From Candidatus Ruthturnera sp. (GTDB taxonomy: Bacteria; Pseudomonadota; Gammaproteobacteria; PS1; Pseudothioglobaceae), in contig JABGOT010000051.1 of NCBI GenBank assembly GCA_018648985.1, positions 13,996 to 20,999 on the forward strand: a DNA stretch of 7,004 bases, given 5' to 3'. The notes below the pieces were generated by a model. It saw nothing but the letters and a program-made list of their open reading frames with translations. It did not search any database and was not told the origin of the DNA. Of the stretch, positions 1 to 6,948 are shown in pieces. The translations under genes and the position numbers were made by a program. How positions within the stretch are numbered: position 1 is the first letter of the stretch; every line of letters begins with the position of its first letter.

Positions 1-1475
1 TTAGTGACGATACAATGGTGAAATCTTATTGCTTGAACTCGGTAGCCACACGACACAATATGGATGATTTGGCAATGCACTATCTAAATCATCAAACCAT
101 TGTATTTTCTGATGTAGCAGGCAAGGGTAAAAAGCAAATTACTTTTAATCAGGTTGGTTTGGAACAGGCATTTCCGTATGCCTGTGAAGATGTCATTGTG
201 ACTCAGGAACTAAATCAAGTATTGGACGGTGATTTGGCGCAATATCCTAAGTTGGCTAAACTATATCAAACCTTGGAGGTGCCATTAATCGAAGTATTAG
301 TGCGCATGGAGCGTAACGGTGTAGAGTTAGATGTGAGTGCTTTGAATGTACAACAAATTGATATTGCTACGCAAATGAAAGACATTGAATCGCAAGCATT
401 TGAGTTGGCAGGTGATGCTTTTAATTTAGAATCGCCTAAGCAAATTCAACAAATTTTATTCTCTGAAGATGGTCTGGGTCTAGAAGCCAAAAAGAAAACG
501 CCCAAGGGCGCACCATCGACTAATGAAGAGGCATTAAAGTTGTTGGATCATCCATTGGTTGATTTGATTCTAAGTTATCGCACCCTCACCAAGCTTAACT
601 CAACTTATTTGGAAGCCCTGCCTAAGCAAATAGACCTTAAAACTGGACGCCTGCACACTTCTTATCATCAAGCAGTAACGGCCACAGGCCGCCTATCTTC
701 ATCCAATCCTAATTTACAAAATATCCCCATTCGCTCTGAACAAGGTGCGCGCATTAGAGGTGCTTTTATCGCCAACAAGGGTAACGTGATTATTGCCGCA
801 GATTACTCTCAGATTGAGCTTCGCATCATGGCGCATATCTCGCAAGATGCGAATTTATTAGAAGCCTTTAATAATGATGCAGACGTGCATAGTGCAACCG
901 CATCAATGATGTTTAATGTACCACTTGATGAGGTCACAAAGGATCATCGTCGCAACGCTAAAGCCATTAATTTTGGTTTGATTTATGGCATGAGTGCATT
1001 CGGTTTAGCCAAACAGATTGATGTTTCTAGAACAGAAGCAAAGGCTTATATTGACGCCTATTTTGAAAATTATCCAGGTGTCTTGAGTTACATGGATAAC
1101 ACCAAAGAAATAGCCAAAGCACAAGGTTATGTTGAAACTGTGATGGGCAGACGTTTATATTTACCACAGATCAATGCGAAGAATAAAATGCTACAACAGC
1201 ACGCCCTGCGCACCGCAATCAATGCGCCAATGCAAGGCTCTTCAGCTGATATTATTAAAAAGGCTATGCTAGATGTTTATCAATGGATTGGCAATGACAA
1301 CACTGACATTAAGATGATCATGCAAGTACATGACGAGCTAGTTTTTGAAGTGAAAGCTTCAAAGGCAGACGAATTTGCACATAAAATACAAACATTGATG
1401 AGTGATACTTATCCATTAGACATTCCGCTGGTGGTTGATGTGGGTATTGGCGATTCTTGGCAACAAGCACACTAA
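1..1475 (+). CDS. polA: DNA polymerase I, C-terminal part (5' end cut by window edge)
   Basis: DNA polymerase I fills gaps during excision repair and replaces RNA primers on the lagging strand. The frame is open to the left edge (first whole codon at base 3), and the residues before the ATG at 15 already match the family, so that ATG is internal. By ungapped comparison with E. coli PolA from memory, it corresponds to about residue 443. The 5'-nuclease domain and motifs Exo I/II are therefore outside the window. Visible are exonuclease motif III (YxxxD, Tyr at 177-179, Asp at 189-191) and all polymerase motifs. These include TGRLSS (Arg at 690-692), motif A DYSQIELR (Asp at 801-803), and the O-helix RRNAKAINFGLIYG (Lys at 960, Phe at 972, Tyr at 984, matching E. 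coli K758, F762, Y766). Motif C is VHDE (His at 1329, Asp at 1332). The protein ends in the usual GxxWxxAH. Both the exonuclease and polymerase sites look intact as far as visible. argS follows after 5 nt. Confidence 0.97.
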   Translation, partial: SDDTMVKSYCLNSVATRHNMDDLAMHYLNHQTIVFSDVAGKGKKQITFNQVGLEQAFPYACEDVIVTQELNQVLDGDLAQYPKLAKLYQTLEVPLIEVLVRMERNGVELDVSALNVQQIDIATQMKDIESQAFELAGDAFNLESPKQIQQILFSEDGLGLEAKKKTPKGAPSTNEEALKLLDHPLVDLILSYRTLTKLNSTYLEALPKQIDLKTGRLHTSYHQAVTATGRLSSSNPNLQNIPIRSEQGARIRGAFIANKGNVIIAADYSQIELRIMAHISQDANLLEAFNNDADVHSATASMMFNVPLDEVTKDHRRNAKAINFGLIYGMSAFGLAKQIDVSRTEAKAYIDAYFENYPGVLSYMDNTKEIAKAQGYVETVMGRRLYLPQINAKNKMLQQHALRTAINAPMQGSSADIIKKAMLDVYQWIGNDNTDIKMIMQVHDELVFEVKASKADEFAHKIQTLMSDTYPLDIPLVVDVGIGDSWQQAH

Positions 1476-1480
1476 AGGTT
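1474..1480 (+). promoter_or_regulatory. Probable argS ribosome binding site overlapping the polA stop codon
   Basis: AAAGG at 1474-1478 begins within the polA TAA and ends 2 nt before the argS ATG at 1481. The match to the anti-Shine-Dalgarno sequence is only partial and the spacing is shorter than ideal. argS translation may therefore depend partly on ribosomes finishing polA (translational coupling). The TTG at 1457 has no better site at a normal distance, which supports ATG 1481 as the start. Confidence 0.4.
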
Positions 1481-3181
1481 ATGAAAGAACAAATACAAAT
1501 CTTATTAATTCAAAGCTTAGAAGTTTTAGTGGCTAGTGGCGTACTTAGTGAAGTACCTGCTAATATTCGTATTGATCATTCTAAAGATAAGGCTCAAGGT
1601 GATTTTGCCTCTAATATTGCCATGATGCTCTCTAAGCAAGCCAAATGTTCACCACGTGATTTAGCTCAGAAAATTATTGACAACCTGCCAGACTCTGCCG
1701 AGGTAGACAAAGTAGAAATTGCCGGCCCAGGTTTTATTAATTTCTTTATGTCGCAAGGATCAAATGCTTCAGTGGTTAGCCAAATTATTGACCAAGGCGA
1801 GAATTTTGGCCTGTCTGATGTAGGCGCTGAACAACGCGTTTTACTTGAATTTGTATCAGCCAATCCAACAGGGCCACTTCATGTTGGACATGGTCGAGGC
1901 GCTGCTTATGGTGCCACGGTGGCTAATTTGTTGCGAGCGGTTGGCTTTGAAGTGGATAACGAATATTATGTGAATGATGCGGGCCGTCAAATGGATATTT
2001 TGGCTACCTCGGTTTACCTGCGTTATATTGAAACAGACAAATTTCCAGACAATGGCTACAAGGGTGATTATATTTTTGACATCGCCAAGCAAATTAATGG
2101 TGTTGATAAGTTGGATATTTTTTCAGGAGTATGCGCCGATGAAAAAGACGGCGGAGATAAAGAAAAACACATTGACGATTTAATCAAGAATTGTAAAACT
2201 CAGCTGGGCGATGACTACAAAGTGGTGTTCGACTTAGCTATCCAACAAATCTTGAGTGGCATTAAAGTCGATTTAAATGAGTTTGGTGTTGAGTATCAGC
2301 AGTGGTTTTCTGAGCAATCACTAGTTGATAGCGGTTTGTCAAAAACCACGGTTGAAGCACTGCAAGCCTCTGGCCATATCTATGAAAAAGACGGCGCTCT
2401 TTGGTTTAAAACCACAGACTTCGGTGATGATCTTGACCGAGTGGTGGTACGTGATAACGGGCTACACACTTATTTTGCATCGGATATCGCCTACCACCTA
2501 GAGAAGTTTGAACGTGGCTATGACAAAATTATTAATATTTGGGGTTCAGATCACCATGGCTATATTGCCAGGGTTAAAGCCTCTATTAAAGCGCTTGGTC
2601 ATGATGAAAGTAAATTAGAAATTTTATTGGTGCAGTTTGCTAATTTGTATCGAGGCGGCAAGAAAGTTGCCATGTCGACACGCAGTGGTTCGTTTGTTAC
2701 CTTGGAAGAATTGCGTAATGAAGTCGGCAATGATGCGGCGCGTTTTTTCTACGTATTACGTAAATCAGAACAGCACATGGATTTTGACCTTGATTTAGCC
2801 AAGTCTAAAACCAATGAAAACCCGGTGTTTTATATTCAATATGCCCATGCTCGTATTTGTTCGGTGCTTAAGCAAGATGATGGCAACGCGGCAAAGGTTG
2901 ATTTGTCGCTACTGAATAATGAAGTAGAAAGTACCCTGATTAAACAACTGAATCGTTACAAAGATGTTGTGCAATCTTCAGCGCTTAATTACGAGCCTCA
3001 TCTACTGGCATATTACTTGCGTGAATTAGCAGGTGATTTCCATAGCTACTACAATAACAGCGAGTTTTTGGTTGAAGACACTACCTTGAGAAATTCTAGA
3101 TTATTACTTATTAGTGCCGTGAAGCAAGTACTATCCAATGGGCTTGGTTTGCTCAGCGTAAATGCACCTGATTCAATGTAA
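1481..3181 (+). CDS. argS: Arginyl-tRNA synthetase
   Basis: This cytoplasmic class I aminoacyl-tRNA synthetase charges tRNA-Arg with arginine using ATP. From the ATG at 1481 it has 566 residues, close to the family norm (E. coli about 577). The N-terminal tRNA-recognition domain includes KVEIAGPGFINFF starting at residue 77. The catalytic fold has the HIGH-type motif in SANPTGPLHVGHGR (His134, His137). The KMSKS position reads AMSTRSG (Met398-Gly403), a degenerate form usual in this family, with lysines at 394-395 just upstream. YIQYAHAR starts at residue 451 and leads into the DALR anticodon-binding domain, which ends in the typical NGLGLLSVNAPDSM. The frame can be extended to a TTG at 1457 inside polA, but ATG 1481 gives the normal family N-terminus (MKEQI...) and is preferred. 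It lies 5 nt after the polA stop, so the two genes are probably cotranscribed. The ANPTG form of the signature differs from the SxPNxAKxMHVGHLR form of E. coli. Confidence 0.97.
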   Translation: MKEQIQILLIQSLEVLVASGVLSEVPANIRIDHSKDKAQGDFASNIAMMLSKQAKCSPRDLAQKIIDNLPDSAEVDKVEIAGPGFINFFMSQGSNASVVSQIIDQGENFGLSDVGAEQRVLLEFVSANPTGPLHVGHGRGAAYGATVANLLRAVGFEVDNEYYVNDAGRQMDILATSVYLRYIETDKFPDNGYKGDYIFDIAKQINGVDKLDIFSGVCADEKDGGDKEKHIDDLIKNCKTQLGDDYKVVFDLAIQQILSGIKVDLNEFGVEYQQWFSEQSLVDSGLSKTTVEALQASGHIYEKDGALWFKTTDFGDDLDRVVVRDNGLHTYFASDIAYHLEKFERGYDKIINIWGSDHHGYIARVKASIKALGHDESKLEILLVQFANLYRGGKKVAMSTRSGSFVTLEELRNEVGNDAARFFYVLRKSEQHMDFDLDLAKSKTNENPVFYIQYAHARICSVLKQDDGNAAKVDLSLLNNEVESTLIKQLNRYKDVVQSSALNYEPHLLAYYLRELAGDFHSYYNNSEFLVEDTTLRNSRLLLISAVKQVLSNGLGLLSVNAPDSM

Positions 3182-3187
3182 TGATAA
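3179..3187 (+). other. Triple tandem in-frame stop (TAA TGA TAA) between argS and the helicase gene
   Basis: The argS stop TAA (3179-3181) is followed directly by TGA (3182-3184) and TAA (3185-3187) in the same frame. Two sense codons follow (ACC CGT), then the ATG of the helicase gene at 3194, also in the same frame. Without these stops the two proteins would form one polypeptide. Directly seen: the three stops and the shared frame. Inferred: the redundant stops would prevent readthrough fusion. Confidence 0.9.
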
Positions 3188-3193
3188 ACCCGT

Positions 3194-6100
3194 ATGAGTG
3201 ATCAGGCACAAAGAGATCAAGCCTTGGACGTCACACAATCTTATATTGTTCAAGCCCCTGCCGGTTCAGGCAAAACTGAGTTATTAACACAGCGATACCT
3301 TAAGCTACTGACCACTTGTTCAGAGCCTGAAAACATCATCGCCATGACCTTCACTAACAAGGCGGTCGATGAACTCAATGAACGAGTTTTATCAGCTTTA
3401 AAGTCAATCGACCAGCCTCAGCCACAAGAGCCACATAAGCAAGTGACTTACGATCTAGCACAAGCTGTGATGGTGCGTTCAAATGAGCGAAATTGGCAAT
3501 TGTTGAACAACCCCAAACGTCTAAAAATAGCCACCATTGATGGACTGTCTAGTTTGGTTAGTAGCCGTTACCCATCCAGGGTGCAGTTGGTGCCACGACA
3601 AATTATGGCTGCACAATGGCAACGTGATCATGCCTATAAGCAAGCAGCAATGCAAGCCCTATTGTTGATTGATGATCCGCAGCATGGCAAAGCAATTGCG
3701 CATTTGTTATTGTATTTAGATAATAACGTAGAAAAATTTTATCGTCTGGTTACGCATATGCTCGCTAAGCGCGACCAATGGTTGATGCGATTGTATCGAG
3801 ATGGGGCATTAGATGCCGATGTTTTAAAAAGCAGTGCAGAAAAAATTGTTATTCAGTATTTGTCTCATTTAGAGCAGGTGGCCAAGTCACATTTAGATCA
3901 GTCGTTTTTTGATTTAATGACGTCAAGCGCTGATAGCGCGCAATCACAAGTTAGCAAACTACCCGGTCATCAGTTGGAAGACTTGGTCAAGTGGCAGGCG
4001 ATCGAGTCTCTGTGTTTAAACAAAAAAGGCTTGTGGCGTAAAAAATTGGATAAAAATTGTGGTTTTCCTGCTGATCTTAAAGTGCAAAAAAATGCGTTGA
4101 TGGAGCACTTACAAGTATTGTCAGCGCAAGACTCGTTGCAAGCATTGTTACATCAAGTAACGCAATTGCCTGCACTTGATTTTTCTAAAATTCAAGCAGA
4201 CACATTGGCAGTGATCGCGCAAGTATTAAAACTGTGTGTTGCACAGCTGCATTTACACTTCGAGCAAAAGCAAGCGCATGATTTTATTGAGGTGGCGCTC
4301 AATGCTAACCAGGCACTGGACGATCGGTCTAGTATTAGCGATATTGCTTTATTTTTAGACTACCAATTACAGCACTTGCTGGTTGATGAATTCCAAGATA
4401 CTTCTACTGCACAGTTTAATTCTATTGAAAAACTCATTAAACACTGGCAACCAAATGATGGGAAAACTTTGTTTTTGGTGGGCGACCCCATGCAATCAAT
4501 TTATCGATTTAGAGAATCTCAAGTAGGGTTGTTTTTACAAGTTAAAGCTGATGGTATCGCCAACATTAAACCTGAGTCGTTATTGTTAAGTACAAATTTT
4601 CGCTCATCCAAAAGTATTGTAGAAGGCAATAATCAATTCTTTCAAGAGATCTTCCCCACTCATGAAGACATCTATCAAGGAGCTATTGCTTACTCATCTT
4701 CCAAATCAGCTTCAAGTGAGGTGCATCATCAGGCCATCACTTTTCACCCTTTTGCTGATGATCAGTTTGCACAGGAAGCACAAGCAGTATTAGAAATTGT
4801 GCAATCCACTTTGTCTGATCGCCCCACTAGCAAGATAGCAATTTTGGTTAGAAGTCGAACACACTTGGTAGAAATTACACCCTTATTAAAACAGCACAAT
4901 ATTGAGTTTGAATCATTAAAAATTACCCCGCTTAAAGATCACCTGCTAACACGAGACTTGTTTTCACTGGCGCAAGCACTAATGCACCTTGGTGATAAAT
5001 TAGCTTGGTTGAGTGTATTACGATCCCCTTGGTGTGGGCTGACGTTAGACGATATTTTGGTTTTATCGGCGGATGATAGTCAAATCATTTATCAGCAATT
5101 AGCCAACGAAAGTACGTTAGCCCAATTAAGCCAAGATGGCCAGAACAGGGCGCAACATCTTTATTCGTGTCTACGTGAGGTGTTGGATAATCAAGGTCGA
5201 TTTAACTTTGTTGAATTACTTACTTTTGCCATTGATCAGCTGGGTATTACTCGTTCATTGTCGCAATCTGATGCATTGATTAAAGATCAGTTTTTGTCTA
5301 TTGTCAATACTTGCGAGCAACAACAATCTTTAAATATTGAAACAATTAAAGCCGCCTTAGATGAGCTGTATGCACCGAGTGAAAAAGCCAATGTAAAACT
5401 CATGACCATCCATAACTCTAAAGGACTAGAGTTTGATACAGTAATTATGCCAGGGCTGGGTCGAGGCACTCGGAATGATGACTCACCAATGATGCACATG
5501 AAAGAATTTGCCGACCAGTCTTTATTATTGGCCCCTATCAAATCTTCACTTGATATAGAGGATGGGCAAACCTACACCTATTTGAAGTTTGTTGATTCAC
5601 AACAGAGTAAATTTGAAACCATGCGCTTGCTTTATGTAGCGATGACACGTGCTAAACGTCAGCTACATTTGCTGGGTCATGTTAGCCAAAATCAGCAAGC
5701 TGCTAAAAAGAGCTTACTGGCATTATTGATGCCATTCTATCAAAATACATTTGATCAAATTTCAACGCCTCAGACGCCAGCTGAAACAACTAATCAAACC
5801 CCTTATTTTCAACGACTCAAACAAGTAGTAACGCCGCCAATAAAAGAGCAAGAGTTAGATGAGACACTCGAATATCAGCAAAATTTTGAACGACTATTTA
5901 AGAGTTTGCTAGGCACTTTAATTCACCAGTATTACGAACAAGGTTTGTTTGACCCGAGTGCAGATAACATTAAAGCTCGACTGCTTGAAATCGGCACATC
6001 AGTAGACGAAGTTGATTATTGGCAAAATTTTGTATTGAAATTATTAAACAACACCAAAACTGATCCGAAATTTGAATGGTTGTTTAAAGATCGAACTTCT

Positions 6101-6370
6101 ACTTTGGTTGAGGCTGAATTTGTTGTTGATGAACGCATTATTGCAATCGACCGATTGTTTGTTGATGAAGATATTTTATGGATTATTGACTTTAAGACAG
6201 CCGAGCCTTTAGACGATGAATCGCTTGATCAGTTTGTGTGCCGGCAACAAGTACAGCATGCTAAGCAATTAATACTTTATCAAGAAACATTATCAAAAGT
6301 CTACAAAAACTCCATTAAGTGCGCGCTTTATTGTCCTGCTGTTAGTCAGTTGATTGAAATAACGCATTAA
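3194..6370 (+). CDS. AddA/RecB-like UvrD-family DNA helicase with C-terminal PD-(D/E)XK nuclease
   Basis: This is a 1058-residue superfamily 1A helicase-nuclease, of the kind that unwinds and degrades broken DNA ends to start recombination. Helicase motifs in order are Walker A APAGSGKTE (residues 21-29), Ia MTFTNKAVDEL (51-61), Walker B VDEFQDT (Asp398, Glu399), III GDPMQSIYRFRES (430-442), IV TNFRSS (Arg470), V IHNSKGLEF (739-747) and VI YVAMTRAK (Arg819). The C-terminal nuclease is complete by motif: GTLIH (His911), AIDRLF (Asp986), IIDFKT (Asp999, Lys1001) and QLILY (Gln1025, Tyr1029). These match the His, Asp, DxK and QxxxY residues of RecB-family nucleases. The N-terminus and the LWRKKLDKNCGFP segment resemble proteobacterial AddA-like proteins more than E. 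coli RecB. It is shorter than RecB (about 1180) or B. subtilis AddA (about 1230). The start is fixed by in-frame stops up to 3187, and no Shine-Dalgarno sequence is visible. No addB or recC lies next to it: argS is upstream and convergent thiE downstream. The family assignment is firm; whether to name it addA is uncertain. Confidence 0.93.
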   Translation: MSDQAQRDQALDVTQSYIVQAPAGSGKTELLTQRYLKLLTTCSEPENIIAMTFTNKAVDELNERVLSALKSIDQPQPQEPHKQVTYDLAQAVMVRSNERNWQLLNNPKRLKIATIDGLSSLVSSRYPSRVQLVPRQIMAAQWQRDHAYKQAAMQALLLIDDPQHGKAIAHLLLYLDNNVEKFYRLVTHMLAKRDQWLMRLYRDGALDADVLKSSAEKIVIQYLSHLEQVAKSHLDQSFFDLMTSSADSAQSQVSKLPGHQLEDLVKWQAIESLCLNKKGLWRKKLDKNCGFPADLKVQKNALMEHLQVLSAQDSLQALLHQVTQLPALDFSKIQADTLAVIAQVLKLCVAQLHLHFEQKQAHDFIEVALNANQALDDRSSISDIALFLDYQLQHLLVDEFQDTSTAQFNSIEKLIKHWQPNDGKTLFLVGDPMQSIYRFRESQVGLFLQVKADGIANIKPESLLLSTNFRSSKSIVEGNNQFFQEIFPTHEDIYQGAIAYSSSKSASSEVHHQAITFHPFADDQFAQEAQAVLEIVQSTLSDRPTSKIAILVRSRTHLVEITPLLKQHNIEFESLKITPLKDHLLTRDLFSLAQALMHLGDKLAWLSVLRSPWCGLTLDDILVLSADDSQIIYQQLANESTLAQLSQDGQNRAQHLYSCLREVLDNQGRFNFVELLTFAIDQLGITRSLSQSDALIKDQFLSIVNTCEQQQSLNIETIKAALDELYAPSEKANVKLMTIHNSKGLEFDTVIMPGLGRGTRNDDSPMMHMKEFADQSLLLAPIKSSLDIEDGQTYTYLKFVDSQQSKFETMRLLYVAMTRAKRQLHLLGHVSQNQQAAKKSLLALLMPFYQNTFDQISTPQTPAETTNQTPYFQRLKQVVTPPIKEQELDETLEYQQNFERLFKSLLGTLIHQYYEQGLFDPSADNIKARLLEIGTSVDEVDYWQNFVLKLLNNTKTDPKFEWLFKDRTSTLVEAEFVVDERIIAIDRLFVDEDILWIIDFKTAEPLDDESLDQFVCRQQVQHAKQLILYQETLSKVYKNSIKCALYCPAVSQLIEITH

Positions 6371-6920
6371 TCATTGCCACCGCATCACATCCTGCATCAA
6401 GTGCTTGCTGCTGGTTGTCAAAATCAACACCACCAATGCCAACAATAGGAATAGCGAGAGCTTGCTTGGCTTGCATGATGATATCAAGAGGGCAATGAGG
6501 CGCATTAGGTTTAGTGTTTGATGGGAATAAAGCGCCAAAAGCTACGTAATTAGCACCTTTATCTTGGGCAATTTTAGCCAGCTTGGTGTCGTTATAACAT
6601 GACACACCGATAATAGCATCACTGCCTAATTGCGCTCTGGCTACTTCAATTGAAGTGTCGTCCTTGCCCAGATGCACACCATCAGCCTTGATTTTTTGCG
6701 CTAGGTTAATATCATCATTGATGATAAATAAAGTATTATGTCTTAAGCACAGTTGCTGTAATTGTTTGGCTTCGTTAAGCTTGATTGATACATCGGTTGT
6801 TTTATGGCGGTATTGCAGTACGCTAATTTTATGCGCGATAATAGCTTGCTCTATCGTATTAAGATCAAGAATTTTGTTAGGCGTTATGGCATAAATGCCA
6901 CTAATTTTTTTATGAGACAC
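6342..6920 (-). CDS. thiE: Thiamine-phosphate synthase
   Basis: ThiE joins the pyrimidine HMP-PP to the thiazole phosphate to make thiamine phosphate, in the cytoplasm. The 192-residue TIM-barrel protein shows GIYAIT (8-13), QYRHK (Gln36, Arg38, Lys40), IINDD (Asn68, Asp69), DGVHLGKDD (80-88), IGVSC (Ser107), YVAFGALFPSNTK (125-137), and the phosphate-binding IVGIGGV (159-165). Translation must start at GTG 6920: an in-frame TGA at 6935-6933 lies upstream, with no ATG, GTG or TTG between. No Shine-Dalgarno sequence is visible. The protein stops just after AMINALFQ, roughly 15-20 residues earlier than the ThiE proteins I recall, so the last helix is shortened. Its 3' end overlaps the helicase gene tail-to-tail by 29 nt, and its start is 2 nt from a divergent gene. 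No other thi gene is visible, so the rest of the pathway must be elsewhere. An A7 tract lies at codons 3-6. Confidence 0.95.
   Translation of the reverse strand: MSHKKISGIYAITPNKILDLNTIEQAIIAHKISVLQYRHKTTDVSIKLNEAKQLQQLCLRHNTLFIINDDINLAQKIKADGVHLGKDDTSIEVARAQLGSDAIIGVSCYNDTKLAKIAQDKGANYVAFGALFPSNTKPNAPHCPLDIIMQAKQALAIPIVGIGGVDFDNQQQALDAGCDAVAMINALFQSTD
6887..6911 (+). terminator. Weak terminator-like hairpin with T tract (candidate)
   Basis: TGGCAT at 6887-6892 and ATGCCA at 6895-6900 form a perfect inverted repeat. As RNA it gives a 5-bp stem (TGGCA/TGCCA) with a TAAA loop. Four bases later comes a run of seven T (6905-6911). Read rightward, this could stop transcripts running antisense through thiE before they enter the gene at 6923. 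Against this, the stem is short, it sits apart from the T run, and it encodes the conserved GIYAI of ThiE on the other strand, so it may be a by-product of coding. The palindrome could equally be an operator. Confidence 0.2.
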
Positions 6921-6948
6921 AATGGCTAGTTTTCAATTAAGACACAAT
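6915..6948. repeat. 9-bp direct repeat AGACACAAT, 25-bp period, spanning divergent starts
   Basis: AGACACAAT occurs at 6915-6923 and again at 6940-6948. The first copy contains the thiE GTG (minus strand, 6920-6918) and ends on the first coding bases of the divergent ATG at 6923. The second copy is within that gene, at its codons 6-9. The repeat is exact. A regulatory role is inference, and chance is possible in a stretch this A+T-rich. Confidence 0.45.

Noticed and set aside
1457..1480. N-terminal extension of ArgS to the TTG at 1457
   Set aside because: It would overlap polA by 19 nt with a rare start codon, and it adds eight residues not typical of the family. ATG 1481 gives the normal ArgRS N-terminus.
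1666..2183. Open frames inside argS: minus 1666-1863, minus 1856-2092 and plus 1974-2183
   Set aside because: They are short shadows of the well-conserved argS frame, have no recognisable motifs, and lie over catalytic-domain coding sequence.
5287..5541. 84-residue minus-strand open frame inside the helicase gene
   Set aside because: It lies opposite conserved helicase motif V and neighbours, resembles no known protein, and has no visible start signal.
6305..6345. Possible thiE transcript terminator around AAGTGCGCGCTT
   Set aside because: The stem would be four pairs including a wobble, and the T run on the minus strand is interrupted and too far away.
6370..6430. Rightward terminator after the helicase gene
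   Set aside because: No stem followed by a T run was found; the region is ordinary thiE coding sequence.
6655..6894. 79-residue plus-strand open frame opposite thiE, rich in Leu, Ile, Cys and Ser
   Set aside because: The hydrophobic composition follows from reading the thiE strand backwards. There is no family motif, and thiE is clearly the real gene.
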